Source of the DNA: CBDFGN01 sp965247065
Lineage (GTDB): Bacteria > Bacteroidota > Bacteroidia > Cytophagales > Cyclobacteriaceae
Assembly: GCA_965247065.1 (NCBI GenBank)
Contig: CBDFGN010000006.1
Span: forward strand, 1-64,000
DNA length: 64,000 nucleotides
Reading direction: 5' to 3'
Shown here: in pieces, positions 1 to 7,786 of the stretch
How the letters are laid out: every line of letters begins with the position of its first letter
How positions within the stretch are numbered: the first letter of the stretch is position 1
Position numbers and translations under genes: made by a program
The notes under the pieces: generated by a model
Told to the model about the DNA's origin: nothing
What the model saw: only the letters and a program-made list of their open reading frames with translations
Databases searched by the model: none

Positions 1-1
1 G

Positions 2-1627
2 AATGCTATCAAGGGGATACAGGGGATGGCGAAGGCGGGCCTGGCATTCATTGCTACGCCTATCGGGGCAGTGATCGGGGCGTTGAGCCTTGCCCTGGGA
101 ACGCTGTTTTCTTTTCTGACCAAGACCCAGAAAGGAATTGAGATCATGCGGGTGGCTTCGGCTGCATTCGGGGCTATTGTCGATGTTCTGATCGATAGGG
201 TTAGCATGGTAGGGGAAATGCTGTTCGAAGCCTTCAGCAATCCTAAGCAAACGCTGCTTGACCTGGGGAATTTCTTGGTTAAGAATATCATAAACCGGTT
301 TACTGCCTTTGCCGTAATCCTTGAGGGGATCATTGACCTTGATTTCAAAAAGGTAGGGGACGGGGTGATCCAGTTGGGAACCGGGGTTGAGAATGCTACC
401 GATAAGATGGTTGACGGGTTCAATTCGGCCAAAGAGGTTATCGTCTCGATTACCGAGGAGATCCGCGAAGAGATCAAACTCGCTACTGAACTTGAAAACG
501 CCCTGATCGGGTTAGAAAAAAGAGAAAATGACCAGCTATTACTTGATGCCGAACGGCGTAATGCCATAGAGAAGCTGATCGGACTGACCCGGGATTTTAC
601 CTTAGCCGATAACGTGCGCAGTGAGGCTTTGGCGGAAGCGACGGCCCTGGAGATTGAGGGCATGGAACAGGTGCTTGAACTTCAGAGGGAGCGGGTACGG
701 GTCAGTGAAGAAGATTTTGAGAGGGCGGAATCTACGGAGGAGGATCGTCGGGCGATGATAGAGGAAAGGGTAAAGCTGATCGATTTAGAAACCGCATCTC
801 TTGCCAGACAGCGGGAGTTGCAGAACAGGTTCAATGAGCAAGAATCGAAGTTCGCGGCCGATAGAGAAAAGGAAAGGAAGGAGGAACAGAAGCAGGTCAA
901 GGAGCACCATGATTCGCTGTTTGCGGCTTTCAAGGGGAGAATAGATAAAGAGATAGAAACGCTTGTAGAGGCTTCAGACGAGAAGGCAGAATTGGACGAA
1001 AAAGAGGCGGTTTCTAAGAAGTCGAACGAGGAATTTATAACGGGAATTATTGCTGATCAATTAGATGAGCAGTCTCTATTGGGTAAAGCGGCCCGAGCGG
1101 TGCAGAATAGGGCCAACATCAAGGAAACAATAGGCGTCACCCGGGCCGGGGCAGTGGCGGCATATAAATCTCTTGCGGGGATTCCTATTGTTGGCCCTGT
1201 ACTAGGAGCGTTAGCAGCGGCGGCGGTGATAGCGTACGGCGCTTTGGCGGTGCAAGAGATGGCTGGGTTGTCGTTCAAAGAGGGTGGCTATGTGATCGGG
1301 GGCAGGAGGCATTCCGAGGGGGGAACACAATTTTATGGATCGGACGGGACAAGGTTTGAGGCCGAGAGGGGGGAAGGATTGTTTGTTATGAACCGCGGAG
1401 GTATGGATTTTCTCAGTTCCATAAACGACCAGTTCAGGACAGGAGCCTCGAATGGTACTTTTGCCCAGGGGGGTGGGGTCCCTTTAGGAGCCACGCAGAG
1501 AAATGAAGATTTGAGCGCGCTGATTGCGGATGCGGTTCGGGAGATTCCCGCTCCCAGAGTTCTAGTGACTGATATTGATGATGGGCTAAGCAAAAAGGTC
1601 CAGGTTGAAGATAGGGCAGACTTGTGA
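2..1627 (+). CDS. Tape-measure protein, C-terminal part (partial)
   Basis: The reading frame is open to the left window edge, so only the last 541 residues are seen; the first ATG at 26 is internal. Visible parts are: hydrophobic Gly/Ala-rich segments at the start, a long Glu/Lys/Arg coiled coil in the middle, a hydrophobic segment (IPIVGPVLGALAAAAVIAYG), then a Gly-rich tail with an FKEGGYVIGG motif typical of tape-measure C-termini in Bacteroidota phages. In the family this protein sets tail length and enters the host envelope during DNA injection. Its presence implies a long-tailed (siphovirus or myovirus-like) phage. The following gene starts inside its stop codon (TGATG). Confidence 0.8.
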   Translation, partial: NAIKGIQGMAKAGLAFIATPIGAVIGALSLALGTLFSFLTKTQKGIEIMRVASAAFGAIVDVLIDRVSMVGEMLFEAFSNPKQTLLDLGNFLVKNIINRFTAFAVILEGIIDLDFKKVGDGVIQLGTGVENATDKMVDGFNSAKEVIVSITEEIREEIKLATELENALIGLEKRENDQLLLDAERRNAIEKLIGLTRDFTLADNVRSEALAEATALEIEGMEQVLELQRERVRVSEEDFERAESTEEDRRAMIEERVKLIDLETASLARQRELQNRFNEQESKFAADREKERKEEQKQVKEHHDSLFAAFKGRIDKEIETLVEASDEKAELDEKEAVSKKSNEEFITGIIADQLDEQSLLGKAARAVQNRANIKETIGVTRAGAVAAYKSLAGIPIVGPVLGALAAAAVIAYGALAVQEMAGLSFKEGGYVIGGRRHSEGGTQFYGSDGTRFEAERGEGLFVMNRGGMDFLSSINDQFRTGASNGTFAQGGGVPLGATQRNEDLSALIADAVREIPAPRVLVTDIDDGLSKKVQVEDRADL

Positions 1628-1860
1628 TGGAAGATATAAAGCTGGAACACGTCATACAGTCGGGGGTCAAGGCGGAGACACTTCTTTTCTATAAGGAGTA
1701 TACGGACATTTTCCATGACTTCCGGGAGATGGGGAAAGGGTATGACGAGGCGCTTTTCCTGACGGCCAATAAATGCTGTGTGAGCATCCGGACGGTGGAG
1801 AAGGCAGTAGGGATTATTAATAAGCTGGACTTACCTAAAATGCTTCCCGAAGAAAAGTAG
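1627..1860 (+). CDS. Small phage protein of unknown function
   Basis: A 77-residue acidic, mostly helical protein. The ATG at 1627 overlaps the stop of the tape-measure gene as TGATG; a GTG one codon earlier is possible. A central stretch (EALFLTANKCCVSIRTVEKA) reads like a helix-turn-helix segment, but it is too short to assign. Its position between the tape-measure gene and the tail-tube candidate is where tail assembly chaperones usually lie, although here the order is reversed. No similarity I can name. Confidence 0.6.
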   Translation: MEDIKLEHVIQSGVKAETLLFYKEYTDIFHDFREMGKGYDEALFLTANKCCVSIRTVEKAVGIINKLDLPKMLPEEK

Positions 1861-1897
1861 CGTACAGGACGGATAGGGTACGAACGTATCTTTATTT

Positions 1898-2767
1898 ATG
1901 CCTATCCAAGATTACGTTGATTTAATAAAGGGGTTTGATTATGACATAGATAACCCCGGCGTTTCCGGCCTCCACGATCAACTGGTAATAATCGCCCACG
2001 ACAATATCACGTTCACCTCGGGCGGAAGTCGGTCCACGACACTTACCGGCTATACTTTAGCCAATAACAGGAAGGGCTATTTATTTGAAGGGTTCGCAGG
2101 GAATATCAAGCCCAGCCTGACGAGCAAGAGAACTCCCGCGGGGGTATTCTTCATGCATAATCTCCCTTTTATGGTCCACGATTATTCTCAGGATGCGAAG
2201 GATAATTTGGAAAGGATGGCCAAGGGGCTATGGATTGGGATGGTGCGGCATCGGAAGCAAGATACGAACGCCTTTGAAGTCTTTGGGGTAGGCAGTGGGA
2301 TGATAATGGTAGACGGTGGGCTGACCAAAGAGTACCAGAGTGCGGAAACCAATGGAGGGTTTGCGATCCAGTTGGGAACGAATCCCGATGGAGTGGCAGA
2401 ATCAAAAATGCCACAGACGTATCTCAAGACCGACTATGCCACATCCCTGGGAGATTTCGAGGACATTTACCACGCTCCCAAAGTCACCAATATTACCCCG
2501 ATAACCGGGAACACGGCAGGAGGCGACAATATTGACGTAAGCGGGGAAAACTTCTTTGACATTGCCGGGACGACTGAGGATGTGGACAGCGTTGACTTTA
2601 TCAATGTGTCGACGAGTGCGGTCACCAATCAAGCGGCCTATACGGTGGATAGTGATACTAATATTTCCATTACATCGAGTGTGGCTCTTGCTGCGGCTTC
2701 TTATTATATCCGGATTACTACCGCATCGGGAATTGCCACCAGTGATGGCATAATTGTAATAACCTAA
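1898..2767 (+). CDS. Probable tail-tube protein with C-terminal IPT/TIG domain
   Basis: 289 residues. The first 190 form a mixed alpha/beta region with a stretch (residues 113-134, ending FEVFGVGSGM) resembling tail-tube-like proteins of Bacteroidota phages as I recall them. Residues about 193-289 are an IPT/TIG immunoglobulin-like domain, recognisable from the VTNITPITGNTAGGDNIDVSG pattern region and the closing ASYYIRITTASG strand. Siphovirus tail-tube proteins often carry such add-on Ig-like domains on the tube surface, where they may bind cell-surface glycans. The nearby tape-measure gene supports a tail role. The tube assignment is inference; the Ig-like domain is secure. Confidence 0.55.
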   Translation: MPIQDYVDLIKGFDYDIDNPGVSGLHDQLVIIAHDNITFTSGGSRSTTLTGYTLANNRKGYLFEGFAGNIKPSLTSKRTPAGVFFMHNLPFMVHDYSQDAKDNLERMAKGLWIGMVRHRKQDTNAFEVFGVGSGMIMVDGGLTKEYQSAETNGGFAIQLGTNPDGVAESKMPQTYLKTDYATSLGDFEDIYHAPKVTNITPITGNTAGGDNIDVSGENFFDIAGTTEDVDSVDFINVSTSAVTNQAAYTVDSDTNISITSSVALAAASYYIRITTASGIATSDGIIVIT

Positions 2768-3021
2768 TGCTGAGAGATCCCACCATAGTGATCCACAGCA
2801 ATGGCGAACAGTACCACGTAAACAATATCACTCCCGAAGTGGAGGGGATGCTGATCGGAAGGAATGGGGATTATGCGAAAATGTTCTCAGCAGATCCCGA
2901 AAGGAGAGCGATAGCTGAGGCAGAGTACGTCAAGCAGCACAAGCGGGCTCCGGCACGTACGTGGGACTTTGATTTGATTGAAAAGAGGTTGAAAAAAAAG
3001 AAGAAGAATGCCAGCAATTAA
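2767..3021 (+). CDS. Small basic phage protein, unknown
   Basis: 84 residues. The start ATG overlaps the previous stop (TAATG at 2765-2769) and the end overlaps the protease gene by 14 bases, so it is translationally embedded in the structural operon. The C-terminus is strongly basic (six lysines in a row near the end). No family recognised. The position between tail-tube candidate and protease suggests a head-tail joining or assembly role, but that rests only on location. Confidence 0.6.
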   Translation: MLRDPTIVIHSNGEQYHVNNITPEVEGMLIGRNGDYAKMFSADPERRAIAEAEYVKQHKRAPARTWDFDLIEKRLKKKKKNASN

Positions 3022-4096
3022 TGTATATGGCGACATATTCCAAGGAGCAGAGGAATGGGGAGGTGTTTCTGCCAAGTGGTTTAAGGAGCAAATAGAGGCT
3101 CTTGAAGGGGACGAGGTAGCGGTGAACATTCACTCACGAGGTGGAGATGTATTTGAGGGGTTTTTGATTTATGATGCCCTGATAGCGAGCGGGAAAAAGG
3201 TGAAAACGGTCGTTGATGGATTAGCCGCCTCGATTGCTTCAGTGATCTTCATGGCAGGGGGAGAAAGGGAGATTGCGGAGAACGGTGAGATAATGATACA
3301 TAATCCAACCACGTTCGCTGAGGGGGACAAAGAGGACATGGAAAAAGTGGCGGAGAGGTTGCAGGCATTTGAGGAAAAAGCAATAAAAGTATATCAGACT
3401 GGCACAAATCTTTCCGATAAGGACCTGGATGATCTAATGAAGGAGGAAACGTGGATGAATGCGGAGGAGGCGGTGGAGAAGGGATTTGCAACTGCCAAGA
3501 TGGAGCGCATTGAGGCGTTGGCTTATGTTAAACCGGAAAAAGTTAACAATAACAATATCGTTATGAAAGGAATTAAGAAATTGAGTGCGAAGCTGGACGA
3601 TGCTATCAAGATGTTCGCACCGGAACCCAAGATTATGACTGTCAAACTCCAGGAAGGCGGGGAAATCATTGTGAAAGGTGAGGAGCTTGCAGAGGGTTCG
3701 GAATTATCAAGGATGCAGGACGAGCAGGAGGTAGTCCTGGAAAATGGGGACTACACGCTTGAAGATGGCAAGGTGATCAAGGTTGAGGACGGCAAGGTTT
3801 CGTCCATTGAAGAACCTGTTGCCGAGGAGGTTATTGAACAGAAGATCGACCAGCTGGTTGATGAGCTGAAAACCTCCAAAGAGCAGAATGAGGCCCTGAA
3901 GGATCAGGTCACTCAGTTAGCCAAGGGCGTTCAGAGTCACGGGCAGCCCCCTGGGGCTCCGGGGATGAGCTTGATGGGACAGTTTGGCGGGGCCAAGCTA
4001 GAGACCAAATCGGATGCCCGGTTGAGGTATGAGGAAGCAAAGAAAAGGAGAGAGGACAACGCACGAAACAGGACCAAGATTTTCAGTCGATTTTAA
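3008..4096 (+). CDS. ClpP-type prohead protease fused to scaffold-like region
   Basis: 362 residues. Residues 1-185 are a peptidase S14 (ClpP-fold) domain: the nucleophile Ser75 lies in DGLAASIAS and the catalytic His98 in IMIHNP, both in their canonical places; early strands include the NIHSRGGDVFEG glycine loop. Residues about 186-362 are charged and coiled-coil-like, ending in a Lys/Arg-rich tail, as expected for a scaffolding region. Phage members of this family cleave scaffold and capsid delta domains during head maturation, and protease-scaffold fusions are known (lambda C/Nu3). A possible internal start for a free scaffold lies at 3563. The capsid gene follows after 12 bases. Confidence 0.85.
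   Translation: MPAINVYGDIFQGAEEWGGVSAKWFKEQIEALEGDEVAVNIHSRGGDVFEGFLIYDALIASGKKVKTVVDGLAASIASVIFMAGGEREIAENGEIMIHNPTTFAEGDKEDMEKVAERLQAFEEKAIKVYQTGTNLSDKDLDDLMKEETWMNAEEAVEKGFATAKMERIEALAYVKPEKVNNNNIVMKGIKKLSAKLDDAIKMFAPEPKIMTVKLQEGGEIIVKGEELAEGSELSRMQDEQEVVLENGDYTLEDGKVIKVEDGKVSSIEEPVAEEVIEQKIDQLVDELKTSKEQNEALKDQVTQLAKGVQSHGQPPGAPGMSLMGQFGGAKLETKSDARLRYEEAKKRREDNARNRTKIFSRF
3563..4096 (+). CDS. Possible nested scaffold protein from an internal start
   Basis: An in-frame ATG at 3563 (residue 186 of the protease gene) follows an Asn-rich linker and an A/T-rich leader (aacaataacaatatcgtt). It would release a 177-residue coiled-coil protein beginning MKGIKKLSAKLDD. The arrangement is that of lambda gene C with its nested scaffold Nu3. 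A/T-rich leaders are the usual initiation signal in Bacteroidota, which rely little on Shine-Dalgarno pairing. There is no direct evidence that this start is used. Confidence 0.3.
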   Translation: MKGIKKLSAKLDDAIKMFAPEPKIMTVKLQEGGEIIVKGEELAEGSELSRMQDEQEVVLENGDYTLEDGKVIKVEDGKVSSIEEPVAEEVIEQKIDQLVDELKTSKEQNEALKDQVTQLAKGVQSHGQPPGAPGMSLMGQFGGAKLETKSDARLRYEEAKKRREDNARNRTKIFSRF

Positions 4097-4108
4097 AGTA
4101 AAGAAACA

Positions 4109-5029
4109 ATGGCATTTGCACTTACATCAAATTACGCGGGAGATGCAGTAGCGACGTTATTTACTCTGATGGATGTTGGAAACGAACTCTTCGAAGGGGG
4201 ATTCGTTCACATCGAGGAAAACATCGCCAAGAGTCGCTACATCAACAATTTCCAATCGGGCGCATTAGTCCAGAGTTATGCCGCGACCCCTTCCTCAAGT
4301 GGAACATTTACCAAGGACGAGAAGGATTTAACGCCTGACCCGTTTTTGATATACCAGGAGTTTGACCCGAATGACTTCGACGATGATTGGGACCCGTTCC
4401 AGGGTGGAGGTAATTCACCAATGGAAAGAACGCTGGCCCCCGAAGTGGAGGCTGGGATTATTGAATTGGTCCTGGGGGGAACGAATGGTATCGGCCCCTA
4501 CATGGGGAAGAACTTGTGGCAGGGGGATCTTGCGGGATCTGATCCTGATAACAAGTTTGACGGTTACCGAACCAAGGCTGCGGCTGATGGCGACGTGGTG
4601 GACATTGTAGGGATGACGCTCACAGAGGGGAACGTCCTGGCGGAATTGGAAAAAGTATGGAATGCTGTCCCGACGTTTGCGCGGAATCAGCCGTCATTCT
4701 TTATGGCGGTATCTGTGAATACTCATGATTTGTATGGAGCAGCCATCGAAGCGTTAGCCAACAAGGGACAAGATCCCAGTGGAGAATTCCCGGTAAGATA
4801 CCGAGGCAAGCCCCTGGTTGCTTTCGAAGGCATGCAGGATGATGAGGTCATAGCTACTTATGGCGATACCTCAATCAGTTCCAACCTCTGGGTAGGATTC
4901 AGGGATTTGGAAGAGGCATCGATCAAGATTATGCCCGTTCAAAACAACTCAGTAGCGTGGTTTGTGCGGGTTGATTGCGCGGTTGATACCAATTTCAAGT
5001 TTGGCGAACACGTGGTTTATTACACCTAA
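4109..5029 (+). CDS. Probable major capsid protein
   Basis: 306 residues with no cysteine cluster or enzyme motif; an acidic loop (residues about 85-100) and alternating helix/strand pattern consistent with an HK97-fold shell protein. The main argument is position: it follows the protease-scaffold gene directly and has an A-rich leader (aaagtaaagaaaca) before its ATG, as for a highly expressed gene. A stem-loop follows it (5080-5105). It lacks an obvious long N-terminal delta domain, which agrees with scaffold function residing in the protease fusion. I cannot confirm the fold without structure prediction. Confidence 0.65.
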   Translation: MAFALTSNYAGDAVATLFTLMDVGNELFEGGFVHIEENIAKSRYINNFQSGALVQSYAATPSSSGTFTKDEKDLTPDPFLIYQEFDPNDFDDDWDPFQGGGNSPMERTLAPEVEAGIIELVLGGTNGIGPYMGKNLWQGDLAGSDPDNKFDGYRTKAAADGDVVDIVGMTLTEGNVLAELEKVWNAVPTFARNQPSFFMAVSVNTHDLYGAAIEALANKGQDPSGEFPVRYRGKPLVAFEGMQDDEVIATYGDTSISSNLWVGFRDLEEASIKIMPVQNNSVAWFVRVDCAVDTNFKFGEHVVYYT

Positions 5030-5079
5030 AATAAAGGCAGAGGTTTATTGAAGCGTAAAAAATACTTGCTTTGTCCCTA

Positions 5080-5105
5080 TCCCCGGTCGGGCAACTGACC
5101 GGGGA
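5080..5105 (+). promoter_or_regulatory. GC-rich stem-loop after the capsid gene
   Basis: A perfect 9-bp inverted repeat, TCCCCGGTC (5080-5088) and GACCGGGGA (5097-5105), with an 8-base loop, lies in the 90-base gap between the capsid candidate and the next gene. No T-run follows, so it is not a standard intrinsic terminator. It could stabilise the 3' end of the capsid message or attenuate downstream transcription. Confidence 0.5.
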
Positions 5106-5119
5106 ACTCCTTAGAAAGA

Positions 5120-5338
5120 ATGATAACAGATAAATTAAATAAACTGGAGCAGGCCCTGAGCGACCTTGAAAAAGAGGTGCAGAAGGTGAAGGCGGGAAGA
5201 TCTCGGACGCAGAACACGATTTATTCGATGCGTGAGGAGCTGAACTGGATCAAGCGATGGGGCGATGTTACCGATCCAAAAGATGGCAAAAAAGCAAACA
5301 AACGGACAGGCACCCGATCTCGAAAAGCTAGCAGCTGA
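5120..5338 (+). CDS. Small coiled-coil phage protein
   Basis: 72 residues. The first 50 form a clear heptad-like coiled coil (MITDKLNKLEQALSDLEKEV) and the tail is Lys/Arg-rich. It overlaps the next gene by 56 bases in another frame (+1 relative). It might be a minor head component or scaffolding aid. No family recognised; given the overlap, the last 18 residues may be dispensable. Confidence 0.5.
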   Translation: MITDKLNKLEQALSDLEKEVQKVKAGRSRTQNTIYSMREELNWIKRWGDVTDPKDGKKANKRTGTRSRKASS

Positions 5339-5675
5339 GGTTGCGGAAATGAAGCAGGGCTATGACGAGGAAGTCGAGAGCCTAAAGGAACAGATCAAGC
5401 AATTGGAGTCAGAGAAGAAAAACAAGGTAGAGATGCCAAAGGGCAAGAGAATATTGAAAAAGGAGCACATCCACATCCCAGGAATGGGATTGGTGAAGGC
5501 CGAGGACTTCGGGAAGGAGCATATAAAGATCCTTGAAGAGCAAGGAGGGAAGCTGCCCAGTGGAGAGCAACGGGATAGCTACATGGAGTCCCTGGAAAGT
5601 AAACTCTACGACAGCCCCAGAGATTGGGAAGAGTTTTTAAAGGATGGCGAAAGGGTGAAAAAGATCATTCAATAA
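5283..5675 (+). CDS. Small charged coiled-coil phage protein
   Basis: 130 residues from the ATG at 5283 (MAKKQTNGQAPDLEKL); an upstream ATG at 5265 would add six residues. Residues about 12-45 are coiled coil, followed by a short compact domain (MPKGKRILKKEHIHIPGMGL region). It sits between the capsid and portal genes, overlaps the previous gene by 56 bases and ends 5 bases before the portal start. Function unknown; a head-assembly role is suggested by position only. Confidence 0.55.
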   Translation: MAKKQTNGQAPDLEKLAAEVAEMKQGYDEEVESLKEQIKQLESEKKNKVEMPKGKRILKKEHIHIPGMGLVKAEDFGKEHIKILEEQGGKLPSGEQRDSYMESLESKLYDSPRDWEEFLKDGERVKKIIQ

Positions 5676-5680
5676 GATGA

Positions 5681-6805
5681 ATGAAGGCTTATCATTTAAC
5701 AAAAACCCCTTATGTCGCCCGATTACCGATACGGGTTGACAGAACTAAAGGTATCCTAACCTACGGGCCGGATAACCTATACCCCCAAAAAATAGAATTG
5801 GTAACGGCCCGGTCAGGGATTACCAATACCGCAATCAACACCTTACGTGATTTTGTAAAAGGGCGGGGCTTCGAAAATGAAGCTCTAGGCTCTTTGGTTG
5901 TCAACGGTAAGGGGCAGACGATGAATGACATACTGGGGGCAGTGGCGGAGGATTATGCACGTTTCCGACCCTTTGGCCTTCACTTCAATTTCAATTTAGT
6001 TGGACAGATTGCAGAGGTAACCCCCATCAAGACCAAGTACATCCGGTATTGGGAGCCAACTGAGGCCGGTGAAGTGGTCGGCGTTGTCTTTTCCAGGAAT
6101 TGGGAGCGGGATGCGGACAAAAAAAGGATGTTCGGAGATGATAAGATCATATACCCTTTGTTCAATGCAGAAACGGCCCCGGAGCAGATTCGTGAGGTCG
6201 GCATTGACCAGTTCCCCGGGCAAGTGTTCTATTGGACTCCGGAGGAGGGCACTTACCCGGTAACGATTTACGATTCGGTTCTGGATTCGATTCAGACGGA
6301 CGGAGAAATCCAATTATTTGAGATTTCAGGCATACAGAATGGTTTTATGGCGGGACACCTGGTAAAGCACCCGGGGGAATTTCAGAGTGAAACGGAGAGG
6401 AATCAGTTTATCAAGAACATCAATCAGGGAGTGGGTGCGGAGGCCAATAACTCAAACATCCTGGTAGATTTTCCACAAGGGGAGATACCGGAACAACCCA
6501 TTCTTGAGAAGTTTGATATACCCAACCGGGACAACATGTACACGGAGACCAGGAAGGCGGCCAGAGATAGGATCGTGCAGGCATTTGGAGGCTTCGGGGG
6601 CTTGTATGGGGTCAGAGCAGAGAGCGGGATGTTTAACCAGGAGCAGACGGCTCAGGAGATGATCGCCTATAATAGGAAGAAACAACCGGATCGGGATGTG
6701 ATCAGCAGGAGCTTTGAAAGCTGGGCGCCCTTCTTTGCGCAGCCTATGGGAGAGGACTTCACAATAAAACCGTTGCAAGATGACGCTACTACTGGAACGG
6801 AGTGA
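5681..6805 (+). CDS. Probable portal protein
   Basis: 374 residues. Features matching small portal proteins of Bacteroidota phages: an N-terminal VDRTKGILTYGPDNLYPQKI segment, a long central alpha/beta stem region, and a Gln-rich C-terminal helix (SGMFNQEQTAQEMIAYN). Portals form the dodecameric vertex through which DNA enters and leaves the head. The next gene is a DUF6712 connector-type protein overlapping by 26 bases, which fits. Unusually it lies downstream of protease and capsid genes. An ATG at 5677 in another frame is ignored. Confidence 0.65.
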   Translation: MKAYHLTKTPYVARLPIRVDRTKGILTYGPDNLYPQKIELVTARSGITNTAINTLRDFVKGRGFENEALGSLVVNGKGQTMNDILGAVAEDYARFRPFGLHFNFNLVGQIAEVTPIKTKYIRYWEPTEAGEVVGVVFSRNWERDADKKRMFGDDKIIYPLFNAETAPEQIREVGIDQFPGQVFYWTPEEGTYPVTIYDSVLDSIQTDGEIQLFEISGIQNGFMAGHLVKHPGEFQSETERNQFIKNINQGVGAEANNSNILVDFPQGEIPEQPILEKFDIPNRDNMYTETRKAARDRIVQAFGGFGGLYGVRAESGMFNQEQTAQEMIAYNRKKQPDRDVISRSFESWAPFFAQPMGEDFTIKPLQDDATTGTE

Positions 6806-7496
6806 TTTTGACGACTATCGATCTGTTTCTCAGAACATCGGGACGCGATTGAATGCCTTCATAACGGAGGCCCAGCAGGTGGATCTGCGGAATTTCCTGG
6901 GAGCGGAGTTCTTTACGGACTTCATCAATAAAATGTTCGCTACCAGGACGGGGACGATCTCCGGGGCTTCGACAACCATCACTGGAGTGGGAACGCTTTT
7001 CACATCAGAACTGACGGTTGGGGATTATATCACGGTGACGATCTCAGGAGCGAGGGAGACCAGGGAGGTGACGGTAATAGGGGGAAATACGAGCTTAACC
7101 ATAGCCAGCGCCTTCTCTGCGGATCCCAGTGCCGGGGCCTTCACCTATAATCTTGAGAAGTATCACGAGTTGTTTGTGGGGTTGGATTACACGTACTCGG
7201 GAGAGGTGATAAAGCTGGAAGGACTGAAACCAGCCTTGGTGTACTTTGCCTACGCGAGGCTGCTGTTACATAACCCGGTCCAGGTGTCGCGGTTTGGCGT
7301 GGAGGAAAAGGAGAGTGGCAATAGCCAGGGCTTGGACATTCAAAGGATCAGGGCGGAGCAGAAGGATGCCAAGGCGGTAGCGTTGAATTATCTGGCGGAT
7401 GCGGAGGCATACCTGGATGCGAACAATACGACTTTCACGTTTTGGGAAGGTCGGGGGAAATTAAATAAAACGGCTTTTAAACTAACTAGAATATAA
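6780..7496 (+). CDS. DUF6712-like head-tail connector with inserted beta domain
   Basis: 238 residues. The outer parts (residues 1-55 and 124-238) read as a helical DUF6712/connector-type protein: LNAFITEAQQVDLRNFLG, then EKYHELFVGLDYTYSGEVIK and GLKPALVYFAYARLLLHNPV. Residues about 57-123 are a Gly/Thr-rich all-beta module (GTISGASTTITGVGTLF ... VTVIGGNTSLTIASAF) of a kind common in phage structural proteins, inserted in frame into the helical domain. The family is thought to sit below the portal and join head to tail. It overlaps the portal gene by 26 bases. Confidence 0.65.
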   Translation: MTLLLERSDFDDYRSVSQNIGTRLNAFITEAQQVDLRNFLGAEFFTDFINKMFATRTGTISGASTTITGVGTLFTSELTVGDYITVTISGARETREVTVIGGNTSLTIASAFSADPSAGAFTYNLEKYHELFVGLDYTYSGEVIKLEGLKPALVYFAYARLLLHNPVQVSRFGVEEKESGNSQGLDIQRIRAEQKDAKAVALNYLADAEAYLDANNTTFTFWEGRGKLNKTAFKLTRI

Positions 7497-7786
7497 TGGC
7501 AAACAAGACAGTAACATCACCTTTTGAAGAAGTAACAGCGGGCGATACAACTGAAAGCACATTGACTATCGAGAACCATGGAAGGGGTCCAATGGCGGTA
7601 GTGGTGTATATCGAGACAGACTCAGGTAATTCGGGAACAATCCAGTTTTCGGTAAACAACACGATTGCGGCGGAACATCCGGCCACAGCATCGGGAAAGA
7701 AATTGCCCCCCATGAAGGTTTGGGACGGAGTGAGACTTCGATGGAAGCAATCCAACGGGGCTGATAAGTTTACAATCGGCTATTGA
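7496..7786 (+). CDS. Small beta-rich phage protein
   Basis: 96 residues, begins at the last base of the previous stop codon. Alternating hydrophobic strands and no charged helix suggest a beta-sandwich (MAVVVYIETDSGNSGTIQFSV). It could be a capsid decoration or tail-surface protein. No family recognised. The stop TGA overlaps the next ATG (TGATG). Confidence 0.55.
   Translation: MANKTVTSPFEEVTAGDTTESTLTIENHGRGPMAVVVYIETDSGNSGTIQFSVNNTIAAEHPATASGKKLPPMKVWDGVRLRWKQSNGADKFTIGY

Noticed and set aside
1057..2632. Several open frames on the minus strand beneath the tape-measure and tail-tube genes
   Set aside because: They lie entirely inside well-supported plus-strand genes, have low-complexity composition and no motif; they are antisense shadows.
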